From the NCBI GenBank assembly GCA_001306305.2, contig CP155577.1:2649501-2713500 (forward strand): 64,000 nt of DNA, in the 5' to 3' direction. Within the stretch, counting starts at the first letter, position 1. Every line of letters starts with the position of its first letter. Shown here in pieces: positions 38,347 through 48,692 of the stretch. Below the pieces are notes generated by a model, which had not been told where the DNA came from, did not search any database, and worked only from the letters and a program-made list of their open reading frames with translations. The position numbers and the translations under genes were made by a program. This stretch comes from Citromicrobium bathyomarinum. Its GTDB lineage: Bacteria > Pseudomonadota > Alphaproteobacteria > Sphingomonadales > Sphingomonadaceae.

Positions 38347-40656
38347 TTAGTCGTCGTCGCGCAGGAAGGCAGGCATGTGCGCGGGGCCGTCGCCACCGCC
38401 GTTATCGCCGCCCTTGTCGCCGCCACGGCCGCGACCACCGCCGCCGCCACGGCCGCCACGGCCACCGCGACGATCGCCGCCACGGTCACCACGAGGGCCA
38501 CGATCACCGCCGCCTTCGCGCTTTTCGCGCGGCGGACGGGTGTCTTCGAGCTCTTCGCCGGTTTCCTGATCGACGACGCGCATCGACAGGCGGACCTTGC
38601 CGCGGTTGTCGATCTCGAGGACCTTGACCTTCACTTCCTGGCCTTCGGAGACGACGTCGGTCGGCTTCTCGACCCGCTCGTTCTTCATTTCGGAGACGTG
38701 GACGAGGCCGTCCTTGCCACCCATGAAGTTCACGAACGCACCGAAGTCGACGATGTTGACGACCTTGCCGGTGTAGATCTTACCGACTTCGGCTTCCTCG
38801 ACGATGCCTTCGATCCACTTACGCGCGGCTTCGATTTCGTCGGCATTGCTCGACGAGATCTTGATCACGCCTTCGTCGTCGATGTCGACCTTGGCACCGG
38901 TTTCGGCAACGATCTCACGGATCACCTTGCCGCCCGTGCCGATGACGTCGCGGATCTTCGACTTGTCGATCTGCATCGTCTCGATGCGCGGAGCGTGCTT
39001 GGAGACGCCCGTACGCGCCGAGCCCAGCGCCTTGGTCATTTCGCCAAGGATGTGCGCGCGGCCGGCCTTCGCCTGCTCGAGCGCCTTGGCCATGATTTCC
39101 TGCGTGATGCCGGCAACCTTGATGTCCATCTGCAGCGAGGTGATGCCGCTTTCCGAACCGGCGACCTTGAAGTCCATGTCGCCGAGGTGATCTTCGTCAC
39201 CCAGGATGTCCGACAGGACGGCGAAGTCGTCGCCTTCGAGGATCAGGCCCATCGCGATGCCCGAGACCGGACGCTCGATCGGAACGCCCGCGTCCATCAT
39301 GGACAGGCAGCCACCGCAGACCGTCGCCATCGAGGACGAGCCGTTGGACTCGGTGATGTCGGACAGCACGCGGATGGTGTAGGGGAAGTCTTCATGGCTC
39401 GGCAGCACGGGGTGCAGCGCGCGCCATGCGAGCTTGCCGTGGCCGATCTCGCGACGGCCGGTGAAGCCGAAGCGACCCACTTCGCCGACCGAATAGGGCG
39501 GGAAGTTATAGTGCAGCATGAAGTGGTTGTACGAAAGGCCTTCCAGCCCGTCGATCATCTGCTCGGCATCCTTGGTGCCCAGCGTGGTGGTGCAGATCGC
39601 CTGCGTCTCACCGCGCGTGAACAGCGAGGAACCGTGCGTGCGGGGCAGCAGGCCCACGATCGCTTCGATCGGGCGAACCTCGTCGAGCTTGCGCCCGTCG
39701 ATCCGCTGGCCGTCCTTGAGGATGGCACCGCGAACGATCTCGCTTTCCAGCTTCTTGACCAGCTTGATCGCGGTCATCTTCTGCTGGCCGTCGAACTCTT
39801 CGCTCGAATAGTGCGCCTTCACCTTCTCGCGCGCTTCGTTGAGCGCGTCCGAACGGGCGGACTTGTCGGTCAGCTTGTAAGCCTTGGCGATGTCGTCGCC
39901 GATCATCTGCTTGATCGCGGACTTCATATCGGCGTGATCGTCGCCCGAGGCGAGTTCCCACGGATCCTTGGCGGCCTGCTCGGCCAGCTCGATGATCGCA
40001 CCGATGACCTTGCGGCATTCGTCATGCGCAAACATGACCGCGCCGAGCATTTCTTCCTCGGTCAGTTCCTTGGCTTCGGATTCGACCATCATCACCGCGT
40101 CGTTGGTCGCGGCGACGACCAGGTCGAGGCGACCTTCGTCGTCCAGAGCGGCGCTCTGGGTCGGGTTCAGCTCGTACTCGCCATTGCGGAAGCCGACGCG
40201 TGCCGACGCGATCGGGCCCATGAAGGGCACGCCGCTGATGGTCAGCGCAGCCGAGGCAGCGATCATCGCAACGATATCGGGCTCGGTCTCGCCATCGAAG
40301 CTGAGGACCTGCGCGATCACGTTGATTTCGTTATAGAAACCTTCGGGGAACAGCGGCCGCACAGGGCGGTCGATCAGGCGCGAAACCAGCGTTTCCTTTT
40401 CGGTCGGACGCGCTTCACGCTTGAAGAAGCCGCCCGGGATGCGCCCGGCGGCCGAGAACTTTTCCTGATAGTTGACGGTAAGGGGGAAGAAATCCTGCCC
40501 TTCCTTCACCTTCTTGGCGGCGGTCACGGCGCACAGCACCACGGTTTCGCCATAGGTGGCCAGCACGGCGCCGTCGGCCTGACGGGCAATGCGACCGGTT
40601 TCCAGAGTGAGGGTCTTTCCGCCCCACTCCAGACTGACTGTTTTCGTATCGAACAT
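38347..40656 (-). CDS. pnp: Polynucleotide phosphorylase
   Basis: A 769-residue phosphorolytic 3'-5' exoribonuclease and degradosome component. It has two RNase PH domains (about 10-240 and 310-540; [12 protein letters not shown] and [11 protein letters not shown] are characteristic), a KH domain (about 555-610; [15 protein letters not shown]) and an S1 domain (about 622-690; [27 protein letters not shown]). A Gly/Arg/Asp-rich tail of about 60 residues ends PAFLRDDD, as in other alphaproteobacterial Pnp proteins, where such tails contact partners or RNA. It follows rpsO after 172 bp. Confidence 0.98.
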   Translation of the reverse strand: MFDTKTVSLEWGGKTLTLETGRIARQADGAVLATYGETVVLCAVTAAKKVKEGQDFFPLTVNYQEKFSAAGRIPGGFFKREARPTEKETLVSRLIDRPVRPLFPEGFYNEINVIAQVLSFDGETEPDIVAMIAASAALTISGVPFMGPIASARVGFRNGEYELNPTQSAALDDEGRLDLVVAATNDAVMMVESEAKELTEEEMLGAVMFAHDECRKVIGAIIELAEQAAKDPWELASGDDHADMKSAIKQMIGDDIAKAYKLTDKSARSDALNEAREKVKAHYSSEEFDGQQKMTAIKLVKKLESEIVRGAILKDGQRIDGRKLDEVRPIEAIVGLLPRTHGSSLFTRGETQAICTTTLGTKDAEQMIDGLEGLSYNHFMLHYNFPPYSVGEVGRFGFTGRREIGHGKLAWRALHPVLPSHEDFPYTIRVLSDITESNGSSSMATVCGGCLSMMDAGVPIERPVSGIAMGLILEGDDFAVLSDILGDEDHLGDMDFKVAGSESGITSLQMDIKVAGITQEIMAKALEQAKAGRAHILGEMTKALGSARTGVSKHAPRIETMQIDKSKIRDVIGTGGKVIREIVAETGAKVDIDDEGVIKISSSNADEIEAARKWIEGIVEEAEVGKIYTGKVVNIVDFGAFVNFMGGKDGLVHVSEMKNERVEKPTDVVSEGQEVKVKVLEIDNRGKVRLSMRVVDQETGEELEDTRPPREKREGGGDRGPRGDRGGDRRGGRGGRGGGGGRGRGGDKGGDNGGGDGPAHMPAFLRDDD

Positions 40657-40791
40657 TGATTATCCTTTTGACCCGCCAGCCTTATTGCACGGCGGGGCCT
40701 ACTGCCGGGGATACCGTCCCGGTCCGGTGCGGGGCTATTCTACGCCCCATTTCCCGCGTCGTGCCGGATTGCACGTGCGCGGATAGACGAA

Positions 40792-40816
40792 GGGGCAGCC
40801 CTTACCGAGCCGCCCC
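40792..40816 (-). terminator. Imperfect hairpin downstream of rpsO
   Basis: GGGGCAGC/GCCGCCCC stem with one mismatch and a 9-nt loop, 12 bp after the rpsO stop. No T-run follows on the minus strand. It may attenuate, or be part of an RNase-processed leader of pnp. The remaining 172-bp rpsO-pnp gap shows no gene. Confidence 0.4.
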
Positions 40817-40828
40817 TCCGGAAAACTC

Positions 40829-41098
40829 TTATTTGCGAAGACCCAGCTTCTGGATCAGCGCGTTGTACCGCTCGACATCCTTCTTCTTGAGGTATGCGAG
40901 CAGGTTGCGGCGCTTGTTGACCATCATAAGGAGACCACGACGCGAGTGGTTGTCCTTGTGGTTATCCTTGAAGTGCTCGGTCAGGTTGCGGATCCGTTCG
41001 GTCAGGATCGCGACCTGCACTTCGGGACTGCCCGTGTCGTTGTTGCCCTGGGCGTTGTCCTTGATGATTTCCTGCTTGCGCTCGGCGGTAACCGACAT
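40829..41098 (-). CDS. rpsO: 30S ribosomal protein S15
   Basis: An 89-residue S15, exactly the usual length, binding 16S rRNA in the platform. Diagnostic stretches are [39 protein letters not shown] and [12 protein letters not shown]. It starts 5 bp after the truB stop, so it is co-transcribed with truB and precedes pnp, the conserved bacterial order. Confidence 0.98.
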   Translation of the reverse strand: MSVTAERKQEIIKDNAQGNNDTGSPEVQVAILTERIRNLTEHFKDNHKDNHSRRGLLMMVNKRRNLLAYLKKKDVERYNALIQKLGLRK

Positions 41099-41103
41099 TC
41101 ATT

Positions 41104-42246
41104 TTACTCCGCGACATCTGGAAAATTGAAACCCCGCACGATTTTCATCGTGCCGCCTTCGATCTCCACCAGCGCCACCGGGACGCTGCCCGATTTCGCG
41201 AAATAGAGCCCGTCGGCGTGGGGCAATCCGGAAAGGACCCGGCCCTGGCGGGCCGCCTGCGCTTGCTCCGGATCGAGGGAAAGGGCCGGGATGTCGTCCA
41301 GCCCCGCCTCTATCGGCAGGAGTAGGTCTTGAAGCTGCGCGCCGTTACCGATTTCATTGAGTTTGTCCAGCGAAATCGCCTGCTCCTCGGCGAACGGGCC
41401 TGCGCGCGTTCTTCTCAGGTAGGTAACGTGCCCCCGCGTGCCAAGGGCCAGCGCGATATCCCGTGCAAGGGACCGGATATAGGTACCCTTGCTGACCGTC
41501 GCCTCCAGCGTCACGCTCTCGGCAACTTCGAGCGGGGCGGACGGATCGAACGGGTCCGGGCGGCCGGTGGTGGTCTGGAAGGTGGATTCCAGCGCGCCAT
41601 CACTCCTCTCCCCTTGCGGGAGAGGATACCAAGGCTCGTGAGCTTGCTCGCTAGCCGGAGTTAGTGAGGGGGACGTCGCGCTATCACCCTCACCTGGCTG
41701 CGCTAGGTCGTTTTGCGACCAAGCTTCGCCGTCCTCTCCCGTCAGGGGAGAGGAAAGGCGTAGCGAGTGAATCGTCACCTTGCGCGCCTTCAGCTCGACG
41801 TCTTCCCCTGCCCTCGCCAGGTCGTAGGCCCGCTTGCCGTCGACCTTCAGCGCCGAAAAAGCAGGCGGCACCTGCTCGATCGGGCCGGTGAAGCGGTCGA
41901 GCACTCCCGCAACCGCAGCCAGCGGCGGGAAGCGGTTCGAGCGCGCCACAACCTCGCCCTCCGTATCGAGCGTGTCGGTCTCCTCCCCGAACTGGATCGT
42001 GAAGATATAAGTCTTGGTCGCATCGAGCATCCGGCCCGCCAGCTTGGTCGCCTCGCCCAGCGCGATCGGCAGCACGCCTTCGGCCAGCGGGTCGAGCGTG
42101 CCGCCATGGCCGATCTTGGTCTTGGCATAGCCACCTTCGCGCAAGGTTCGCTTCACCGCGCTGACGCCCTGGGTCGAACACATTCCGCGCGGCTTGTCGA
42201 GCACGATCCAGCCCGAGGGCGGCATCTTCTTGTCTTTGTCGTTCAC
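41104..42246 (-). CDS. truB: tRNA pseudouridine-55 synthase with an in-frame repeat insertion
   Basis: TruB makes pseudouridine 55 in the T-loop of tRNAs. The catalytic Asp52 is in GHGGTLDPLAEG. Also present are LDKPRGMCSTQGVSAVKR, YIFTIQFGEETDTLD, the PPAFSALKVDGKRAYDLAR block, VSKGTYIRSLARDIA and a C-terminal PUA-like end. A GTG start at 42246 gives the usual short tail before GWIVLDKP; ATG 42225 is possible. The protein is 380 residues, longer than the usual about 300. Residues about 165-214 are a Ser/Pro/Glu-rich insert without family counterpart, encoded by a palindromic element (41604-41754), between the HSLRL strand and the LEVAESVTLE strand. Confidence 0.95.
   Translation of the reverse strand: MNDKDKKMPPSGWIVLDKPRGMCSTQGVSAVKRTLREGGYAKTKIGHGGTLDPLAEGVLPIALGEATKLAGRMLDATKTYIFTIQFGEETDTLDTEGEVVARSNRFPPLAAVAGVLDRFTGPIEQVPPAFSALKVDGKRAYDLARAGEDVELKARKVTIHSLRLSSPLTGEDGEAWSQNDLAQPGEGDSATSPSLTPASEQAHEPWYPLPQGERSDGALESTFQTTTGRPDPFDPSAPLEVAESVTLEATVSKGTYIRSLARDIALALGTRGHVTYLRRTRAGPFAEEQAISLDKLNEIGNGAQLQDLLLPIEAGLDDIPALSLDPEQAQAARQGRVLSGLPHADGLYFAKSGSVPVALVEIEGGTMKIVRGFNFPDVAE
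41604..41754. repeat. Palindromic repeat element inserted in frame within truB
   Basis: A 151-bp segment bounded by two hairpins with identical arms. TCCTCTCCC/GGGAGAGGA occurs at 41604-41626 and again at 41732-41754. Inside are GTGAGGG/CCCTCAC (41664-41693) and GGTCG-ttttg-CGACC (41706-41720). This build-up of short hairpins, normally seen between genes, keeps the truB frame open and adds about 50 codons. It resembles in concept the Rickettsia palindromic elements. Confidence 0.8.
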
Positions 42247-42295
42247 GAAACCCCGCCTAGCCAAACCGCGCCGGATAGGCCAATTGCTTAGGTGT

Positions 42296-43759
42296 ATGAG
42301 TGAGCCTTTCGACCTTCTCGTGATCGGTGGCGGCATCAACGGCGCCGGCATCGCCCGCGATGCTGCGGGCCGCGGCCTCTCGGTGCTGCTGGTGGAGAAA
42401 GACGATCTTGCCGCGCACACCTCCAGCGCCAGCACCAAGCTGGTCCACGGCGGCCTGCGCTATCTCGAATATTACGAATTCCGGCTGGTGCGCGAGAGCC
42501 TGCAGGAACGCGAGGTGCTGCTGCGCAACGCGCCGCATATCATCTGGCCGATGCGCTTCGTGCTGCCACACCATTCCGGCCTGCGCCCCGCCTGGCTGCT
42601 GCGGTTGGGCCTGTTCCTGTACGACCATATTGGCGGGCGAAAGCTGCTTCCGCCGACGAAGAGCGTGAACCTGCGAGAGCCGCCGCACGCCGCGATCCTC
42701 AAGCCCTTTCTCAAACGCGGGTTCGAATATTCGGACTGCTGGGTCGAGGATTCGCGGCTGGTCGTGCTCAACGCGGTCGATGCGAAGGAACGCGGCGCGG
42801 ATATCCGCACGCGCACCGAATGCACCGGGCTGGCGCGCGATGGCGACCTGTGGCGCGCAACCCTGCGCGACGGTGCTGGCGAAACGCAGGTCAGCGCGCG
42901 GATGGTCGCCAACGCCGCCGGGCCGTGGGTCGATCAGGTGTTGCAGCGCGCGCTCCACCGCAACACCCCTGCCCACCTGCGGCTGGTGAAGGGCAGCCAC
43001 CTGATCGTGCCCAGGCTGTGGGACGGGCCGCACTGCTACATCTTCCAGAACGGCGATGGGCGGATCTGCTTTGCGATCCCCTACGAACAGGACTTCACCC
43101 TGCTGGGCACCACCGACGAGGCGTTCGAAGGCGGCCCCAACGAGGTCGCGATCAGCGAGGACGAGGCCGCCTATATCTGCGCGTCGGTGAACGAATATCT
43201 CGCCACGCGGGTGCGCCCCGAAGACGCGGTGTCGAGCTATTCGGGCGTGCGCCCGCTGTACGAGGATGCGGCGGCCAGCGCTTCCGAAGTCACCCGCGAC
43301 TACGTGTTCGAGGTCGATGATGAAGGCGGTGCGCCGATCCTGTCGATCTTCGGCGGCAAGATCACCACCTTTCGCAAGCTCGCCGAGCATGCGCTGGAAA
43401 AGCTCGCTGTCGGCGGGAAGCCGTGGACACACGACGCACCTCTGCCGGGCGGAGACATGCCGGTACGGGGCCATGCACAAGTGGTCGCCGCCTGCGCGTG
43501 GTCGGGCCTGCCCGAACATGTCCTTGCGCGGCTCGTGCGTGCCTACGGCATCCGGATCGCGGATATTATCGGTAGCGAAACGGCGCCGGCGGATCCTGGC
43601 GCAGAAATCGCGTCCGGCGTGTTCGAGGCAGAGTTGCGATACCTGCGCGATGTCGAGTTCGCCCGTACCGGCGAGGACGTGATTTGGCGGCGCAGCAAGC
43701 TGGGCCTCCATCTCGATGAAGCGGGCCGCGAGGCGATTGCTCGCTGGTTTGAAAGCTAG
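42296..43759 (+). CDS. glpD: FAD-dependent glycerol-3-phosphate dehydrogenase
   Basis: A 487-residue membrane-associated flavoenzyme oxidising sn-glycerol 3-phosphate to dihydroxyacetone phosphate and feeding quinone. The FAD-binding motif is LLVIGGGINGAGIARDAAGRG near the N-terminus (residues about 7-27), followed by SSASTKLVHGGLRYLE (GlpD signature), YSGVRPL and IFGGKITTFRKLAE near the end of the catalytic domain. A C-terminal helical cap (about 390-487) is present. Plus-strand gene inserted between truB and the rest of the minus-strand run; its stop overlaps the M50 protease stop by 4 bp. No glpK or glpF is nearby. Confidence 0.95.
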   Translation: MSEPFDLLVIGGGINGAGIARDAAGRGLSVLLVEKDDLAAHTSSASTKLVHGGLRYLEYYEFRLVRESLQEREVLLRNAPHIIWPMRFVLPHHSGLRPAWLLRLGLFLYDHIGGRKLLPPTKSVNLREPPHAAILKPFLKRGFEYSDCWVEDSRLVVLNAVDAKERGADIRTRTECTGLARDGDLWRATLRDGAGETQVSARMVANAAGPWVDQVLQRALHRNTPAHLRLVKGSHLIVPRLWDGPHCYIFQNGDGRICFAIPYEQDFTLLGTTDEAFEGGPNEVAISEDEAAYICASVNEYLATRVRPEDAVSSYSGVRPLYEDAAASASEVTRDYVFEVDDEGGAPILSIFGGKITTFRKLAEHALEKLAVGGKPWTHDAPLPGGDMPVRGHAQVVAACAWSGLPEHVLARLVRAYGIRIADIIGSETAPADPGAEIASGVFEAELRYLRDVEFARTGEDVIWRRSKLGLHLDEAGREAIARWFES

Positions 43760-44472
43760 CCCGCAACCCAATCGGCAAGGCGCAGGAATTGCTCCAGCAT
43801 CCATTCGACCGGCGGGCCGATGGTGTTGGAAATGATGCCGGTATCGGGAAACACCCACACCACCGCGATCAGCACCACGAACAGGATCATCCCGACCTGT
43901 TGCAGCTTGTTCCAGTACACCGCCCAGCTGCGCGGCAGCAGGCCTTCGACGATGTGCGACCCGTCGAACGGCGGGATCGGCAGCAGGTTGAAGAAGGCGA
44001 GGAACACGTTGATCAGGATGAAGAAGAACAGCGCGCTGGGGATCAGCGCGATGGCACCGTCTTGCGTGGAGACCTGCGGCAGGCCCGTATCGCTCGCCAT
44101 AAGCATCGCCCCGTCGGGCGCGCTTAGGCCGAACAGCACCGCGCCGATCAGCGCGAGCAGCAGATTGGTCAGCGGCCCTGCGGCGGCGACCAGCATCATC
44201 CCGTAGCGCGGATTGTTCAGCCGACCGCGTACCACCGGCACCGGCTTGGCCCAGCCGAAGATCGGCCCGCCGACCAGCGCGAGAAAGCCCGGCACCAGCA
44301 GCGTGCCCACAGGGTCGACATGCCTGATCGGGTTGAGCGTCAGCCGCCCGCGATCATAGGCAGTGGTATCGCCCAGCAGCATCGCGACCCAGCCATGCGC
44401 CACCTCGTGGCACACGATCGCGACGATCAGCGCGGGGATCAGCAGCGCGGCAAAAGTGAGGGTGTCGGTCAT
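43756..44472 (-). CDS. Site-2-protease-like M50 membrane metalloprotease
   Basis: A 238-residue polytopic protein of the small, PDZ-less M50B group. HEVAH in the first membrane helix (about 22-26) gives the two zinc His residues and the catalytic Glu. The third ligand is the Asp of LLPIPPFDGSHIV. At least five hydrophobic helices. Its natural substrate is unknown; proteins of this small class are not RseP. It precedes nothing on its strand; tdk lies 6 bp upstream on the same strand, so they are probably co-transcribed. Confidence 0.9.
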   Translation of the reverse strand: MTDTLTFAALLIPALIVAIVCHEVAHGWVAMLLGDTTAYDRGRLTLNPIRHVDPVGTLLVPGFLALVGGPIFGWAKPVPVVRGRLNNPRYGMMLVAAAGPLTNLLLALIGAVLFGLSAPDGAMLMASDTGLPQVSTQDGAIALIPSALFFFILINVFLAFFNLLPIPPFDGSHIVEGLLPRSWAVYWNKLQQVGMILFVVLIAVVWVFPDTGIISNTIGPPVEWMLEQFLRLADWVAG

Positions 44473-44478
44473 ACCCGC

Positions 44479-45078
44479 CTATCTGGGGTCGGCGGGGTCG
44501 GAAACGAAGTGCATCCGGCACACCGCAACGTAGCGCTCGTTCCCGCCGATCTCGGTCTGCGCGCCGTGCGTCACCGGCTCGCCGGCATCATCCACCCGCT
44601 GGTTCATCGTCGCCTTGCGTCCGCAGTGGCACACCGCCTTCATCTCGACGAGCTTGTCGGCAATGCCCAGCAGCGCTGCCGAGCCGGACCATAGCTGCCC
44701 CTGGAAATCGGTCCTCAGGCCATAGCAGATCACCGGGATATCGTGCCGGTCGGTCAGCCGGGCCAGCTGCCACACCTGATCGCGGGTGAGAAACTGCGCC
44801 TCGTCCACGAGCACGCAGGCGAGCTTGGGATCGGCCGGACCGCGCCCCGCCGCCTCCTCACGCACGCGCGCGGCGACATCGGTTTCGGGGGTGAAGCGGT
44901 GCGCATCGCTGGTCAGGCCGATCCGGCTGTTGATCGCGCCGAACGCCGGGCGATTATCGACCGCGGCGGTCCACAGTGAGACGTCCATGCCCCGCTCACG
45001 ATAGTTGAACGCAGTCTGCAGGAGCAGCGCGCTCTTCCCCGCATTCATGCTGGCGTAGTAGAAATAGAGCTTGGCCAT
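44479..45078 (-). CDS. tdk: Thymidine kinase
   Basis: A 199-residue type-II thymidine kinase for deoxythymidine salvage. P-loop YASMNAGKSALLL (about 8-20), Walker-B-like VLVDEAQFLT, the lasso region, and the zinc-binding Cys set CHCGRKA and the late CRMH are all seen. Length fits E. coli Tdk (205). Follows rbfA after 23 bp and precedes the M50 gene, so it may be transcribed with the infB operon. Confidence 0.95.
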   Translation of the reverse strand: MAKLYFYYASMNAGKSALLLQTAFNYRERGMDVSLWTAAVDNRPAFGAINSRIGLTSDAHRFTPETDVAARVREEAAGRGPADPKLACVLVDEAQFLTRDQVWQLARLTDRHDIPVICYGLRTDFQGQLWSGSAALLGIADKLVEMKAVCHCGRKATMNQRVDDAGEPVTHGAQTEIGGNERYVAVCRMHFVSDPADPR

Positions 45079-45101
45079 CGGCGGTGTCGCAGCGGGGCCG
45101 C

Positions 45102-45515
45102 CTACTCCTCCCCGTCGCCCGGATCGTCGTCCAGATCGCGCGCGACCTTGGGATCGTTCAGCAAGCGCTCGATCCGGTCGGCTTCCTCGAAGCTCTCGTC
45201 CGGGCGAAATTGCAGCTTGGGCGCGAACTTCAGGCCCAGCCGCTTAGCGACCTCTCGCTGGAAGAACGCGGTGTTGGTGCGCAGCGCCTTGACCACGACA
45301 TCCTCGTCCTCGCCCAGCAGCGGCTTCACGTAGACGCTGGCGTGCTTGAGGTCGGGCGTCATCTTCACCTCGGTCACGCTGACCGAGTGCGCGCTCAGCG
45401 TCTCGTCGTGCACCTCGCCCCGAGTGAGCAGTTCGGACAGGATGTGCCGCACCCGCTCGCCCACCTTGAGGACGCGGACAGATTGCTGTTCTGCTGAAAA
45501 TTGCTGGCGGGCCAT
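45102..45515 (-). CDS. rbfA: Ribosome-binding factor A
   Basis: A 137-residue 30S maturation factor with a KH-like fold. Recognised by [22 protein letters not shown] near the start, [11 protein letters not shown], and [24 protein letters not shown] near the end. The ATG overlaps the stop of the hotdog thioesterase gene (one shared base), placing it last in the nusA-infB operon. Confidence 0.96.
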   Translation of the reverse strand: MARQQFSAEQQSVRVLKVGERVRHILSELLTRGEVHDETLSAHSVSVTEVKMTPDLKHASVYVKPLLGEDEDVVVKALRTNTAFFQREVAKRLGLKFAPKLQFRPDESFEEADRIERLLNDPKVARDLDDDPGDGEE

Positions 45516-45931
45516 CAGGTATCTCCTGTCGGTCTCGGGGTGGGAATTGCAGTGCTGGTTGCACGGGCGAGAAGCGCACCAGAAAGGTCGAACAACTCGG
45601 CCTCAAGGAAGATAACCTTGCGCCCCCGTCGTACCACGCGCCCCTTCCCGACCAGCGGGCCGGCCGGGACAGGCTTGAGCAAACTCATTGAGATTTCCAG
45701 GCTCAGCGGGGCTTCCACATGATCGGTCGCCCAGACATGGGCCCAGCCCATCACCTCGTCGAGAAAGCCCGCCACAAGGCCACCCTGGACGCTGCCTCGC
45801 TGCGTCACGAAACTTTCGGGCGCGTCGAAGCGCAAGGTGATCTCCTCGCGCTCCCTATCGAAACTGTCGAACTGCGTGCCCATCAGATCGGCATGCGGTG
45901 AGCCGAAGGCGTGCTTGCTATACTCGGTCAC
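45515..45931 (-). CDS. PaaI-type hotdog thioesterase
   Basis: A 138-residue single hotdog-fold protein. The central helix [16 protein letters not shown] with its acidic residue is the PaaI/YbgC-like active-site element. Strands such as [18 protein letters not shown] and [13 protein letters not shown] follow. It probably hydrolyses acyl-CoA thioesters; the substrate is unknown. It begins with GTG whose bases overlap the stop of the upstream 42-codon ORF (GTGA) and ends overlapping rbfA. A metabolic gene inside a translation operon is unusual. Confidence 0.88.
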   Translation of the reverse strand: MTEYSKHAFGSPHADLMGTQFDSFDREREEITLRFDAPESFVTQRGSVQGGLVAGFLDEVMGWAHVWATDHVEAPLSLEISMSLLKPVPAGPLVGKGRVVRRGRKVIFLEAELFDLSGALLARATSTAIPTPRPTGDT

Positions 45932-46056
45932 TTCTCGTCAGTTTCTCGCCGTTCGAGTGCCTTCGCGATCCGGTGCAGTGCATCGGAGCCTCGCCGGGTC
46001 TCGTAATAGATCCCGGCGAGGATGATCGCAGCGAAGACACCGATGACCAGGTCCAT
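45928..46056 (-). CDS. 42-residue single-pass membrane microprotein
   Basis: A short ORF packed between infB and the hotdog gene with overlaps on both sides: infB stop/ATG as TGATG, and its own TGA inside the GTG start of the next gene. The product starts [19 protein letters not shown], one hydrophobic helix of about 16 residues, followed by a charged tail (TRRGSDALHRIAKALERRE). The exact overlaps argue that it is translated. I do not recognise a family; the layout (N-terminal helix, cytoplasmic basic/acidic helix) is like many small membrane regulators. Confidence 0.65.
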   Translation of the reverse strand: MDLVIGVFAAIILAGIYYETRRGSDALHRIAKALERRETDEK

Positions 46057-48641
46057 CACAGCGTCCGTTCACGCTCCTCGACTTCGAAGACTTCGAGCTG
46101 GTCACCCGGCTTGATGTCGTTCGTATCTTCGAGCACCACGCCGCATTCGAGGCCCGCGCGGACTTCGTCCACGTCGTCCTTGAAGCGCCGCAGCGAGGCG
46201 ATGGTGGTCGACGAGACGATGACATCGTCGCGGGTGAGGCGGGCGTGGAGACCCTTGCGGATAACGCCTTCCTCGACCAGCAGACCGGCCGCCTTGTCCT
46301 TCTTGCCGGACTTGAAGACTTCCTTGACCGCTGCCCGACCAACGACGTGCTCGATCCGCTCCGGACCCAGCTCGCCCGCCATCTCCTTCGCGATCTCTTC
46401 GGTCAGGTGGTAGATGACGTCGTAATACATCATCCGCACGCCTTCGCGTTCGATCTGCTGGCGCGCCTTGGCGTTGGGACGCACGTTGAAGCCGATGATC
46501 GGCGCATTGCCGGCAGCCGCCAGCGTCACGTCGTTTTCGGTAATCGCGCCCACGCCCGAGTGCAGGATGCGGACCTTGATGTCGTCGTTCGAGAGGTTGG
46601 TGAGCGCGGTCTTGATCGCCTCGACCGAGCCCTGCACGTCCGCACGGACCAGCAGCGGGAATTCGATCGCCTTGTTGGCGAGCCCGGCGAACATCGCGTC
46701 GAAGTTCGTCGGTGCGAGCGCGGTGCGCTGCTCGTTCGCCTTGTCCTGACGATATTCGGCGACTTCGCGTGCGCGCTGCTCGTTCTCGACCACGGTCAGC
46801 TGGTCGCCCGCGTTCGGCACCCCGCCGAGGCCGAGGACCTCGACCGGCATCGAAGGCCCGGCTTCCTTGATCTGCTTGCCCTGGTCATCGATGATCGCAC
46901 GGACGCGTCCGCTCATCGTACCGGCAACCAGAGCGTCGCCCTTCTTGAGCGTACCGCGGGTGACCAGCACGGAAGCGACCGGGCCACGGCCCTTGTCCAG
47001 CTGCGCCTCGATCACGGTGGCTTCGGCCATGCGATCGGGGTTGGCCTTGAGCTCCATCAGCTCGGCCTGCAGGGCGATCTTTTCGAGCAGCTCGTCGAGC
47101 CCGGTGCCCTTGAGCGCGGAAATCTCCACGTCCTGCACGTCGCCCGACATCGCTTCGACGATGACTTCCTGTTCCAGCAGGCGCTCGCGCACCTTCTGGG
47201 GGTTGGCGTCTTCCTTATCCATCTTGTTGATGGCGACGATGATCGGCGTGCCGGCGGCCTTGGCGTGGCTGATCGCCTCGACCGTCTGCGGCATGATGCC
47301 GTCGTCGGCGGCGACCACCAGCACCACGATATCGGTGACGTTGGCACCGCGTGCACGCATCTCCGTAAAGGCGGCGTGGCCAGGCGTGTCGAGGAAGGTG
47401 ATCTTGTCGCCGTTCTTCGTCTTCACCTGGTAGCTGCCGATATGCTGGGTGATGCCACCGGCCTCGCCGCGGGTCACATTGGTGCCGCGCAGCGCATCGA
47501 GCAGGCTGGTCTTGCCGTGATCGACATGGCCCATGATCGTGACCACGGGCGGACGCGGCTTCAGGCTTTCTTCCGGATCGACATCCTCTTCGGCCTTGAT
47601 GTCGATATCGGCATCGGAGACCTTCTGGATGTTGTGGCCGAACTGCTCGACCAGCAGTTCCGCAGTGTCCTGGTCGATCGTCTGGTTGACGGTGACCGCC
47701 ATGCCCAGGCTGAACAGTTCCTTCACCAGATCCGCGCCCTTTTCGGCCATGCGGTTGGCGAGTTCCTGCACGGTGATCGCCTCGGGGACGACCACGTCGC
47801 GGACCTGCTTCTCGCGCGGCTTGGACGAGCCGCCGCCCTGCATCCGGCGTTCCTTCTCACGCGCACGCTTGAGCGCCGCGAGGCTGCGGGCGCGGCGACC
47901 CTCGTCCTCGTTGAGCGCCTTGGTGACGGACAGCTTGCCGGAACGGCGCTTGTCGGGCCGCTCTGCCGCGCGAGCGGGCTTGTCTTCCTTCTTGGCCTTT
48001 TTCTCGGGCTTCTTGGGTTCGGGCCGCTGCACGGGAGTGAACTTGCGCGCTGCGGGCACCGCCTTGCCGGTGGACGCGGGCTTGGCGGCCTCTTCGGGCT
48101 GCGCAGCTTCCGGCTCGACCTCGGCTGCGGGCGCTTTCGGCGGAGCCTTGGCTTCTTCCTCGGCCCGCTTGGCAGCTTCTTCTTCCGCCTTGCGGTTTTC
48201 CTCGGCGCGCTTTTTCTCGTCCTCGGCGGCCTGGCGGGCCTTCTGGTCGTCACGCTTGCGCGCCTCTTCAGCCATCCGCAGGCGATCTTCCTCGGCCTCG
48301 CGCTGAAGCCGGGCGACGCGTTCCTGCGGAGTCTCGTCGGCGGGCGCGGCCTTCTTGGGCGCAGACTTCTTCGCCGCGGGCTTGGGAGCGGGCGCAGGCG
48401 CAGGCGCAGGAGCGGGGGCCGGAGCAGGCGCGGGCGCTGCCTCAGGCGCTTTCGCTTCTTCGGCGGACGACGGAGCCGGTGCGGCCTCGCCGGGCTTGAG
48501 GATCTTGCGACGACGCTTCACCTCGACCGCGACCTTGTTGGTGCGTCCATGGCTGAAGGTCTGCTTGACCTCGCCCGATTCCACGCTCCGCTTGAGGCCA
48601 AGCGGTTTGCGGGTCCGGGTGTTGTTTTCGTCGTCGCTCAT
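46056..48641 (-). CDS. infB: Translation initiation factor IF-2
   Basis: An 861-residue GTPase that places initiator tRNA on the ribosome. A long N-terminal region (about 1-280) is rich in Ala, Pro, Glu and Lys with runs of APAPAP and a charged helix. An IF-2N domain (about 285-335; [23 protein letters not shown]) follows. The G domain begins at about 360: P-loop [15 protein letters not shown]3 DTPGHAAF, G4 NKMD. Domains II-IV continue to the end ([22 protein letters not shown]-like motifs). Lies 51 bp after the YlxR gene in the rimP-nusA operon. Confidence 0.98.
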   Translation of the reverse strand: MSDDENNTRTRKPLGLKRSVESGEVKQTFSHGRTNKVAVEVKRRRKILKPGEAAPAPSSAEEAKAPEAAPAPAPAPAPAPAPAPAPKPAAKKSAPKKAAPADETPQERVARLQREAEEDRLRMAEEARKRDDQKARQAAEDEKKRAEENRKAEEEAAKRAEEEAKAPPKAPAAEVEPEAAQPEEAAKPASTGKAVPAARKFTPVQRPEPKKPEKKAKKEDKPARAAERPDKRRSGKLSVTKALNEDEGRRARSLAALKRAREKERRMQGGGSSKPREKQVRDVVVPEAITVQELANRMAEKGADLVKELFSLGMAVTVNQTIDQDTAELLVEQFGHNIQKVSDADIDIKAEEDVDPEESLKPRPPVVTIMGHVDHGKTSLLDALRGTNVTRGEAGGITQHIGSYQVKTKNGDKITFLDTPGHAAFTEMRARGANVTDIVVLVVAADDGIMPQTVEAISHAKAAGTPIIVAINKMDKEDANPQKVRERLLEQEVIVEAMSGDVQDVEISALKGTGLDELLEKIALQAELMELKANPDRMAEATVIEAQLDKGRGPVASVLVTRGTLKKGDALVAGTMSGRVRAIIDDQGKQIKEAGPSMPVEVLGLGGVPNAGDQLTVVENEQRAREVAEYRQDKANEQRTALAPTNFDAMFAGLANKAIEFPLLVRADVQGSVEAIKTALTNLSNDDIKVRILHSGVGAITENDVTLAAAGNAPIIGFNVRPNAKARQQIEREGVRMMYYDVIYHLTEEIAKEMAGELGPERIEHVVGRAAVKEVFKSGKKDKAAGLLVEEGVIRKGLHARLTRDDVIVSSTTIASLRRFKDDVDEVRAGLECGVVLEDTNDIKPGDQLEVFEVEERERTL

Positions 48642-48692
48642 AAAACTCGTTTCTTCCTTCAGTCACATCGTCGCGAAAAGAGAGGCCCCCGT

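Noticed and set aside
38209-40659. An 816-codon plus-strand open frame opposite pnp
   Set aside because: Antisense to all conserved Pnp domains, no ribosome site and no recognisable motif.
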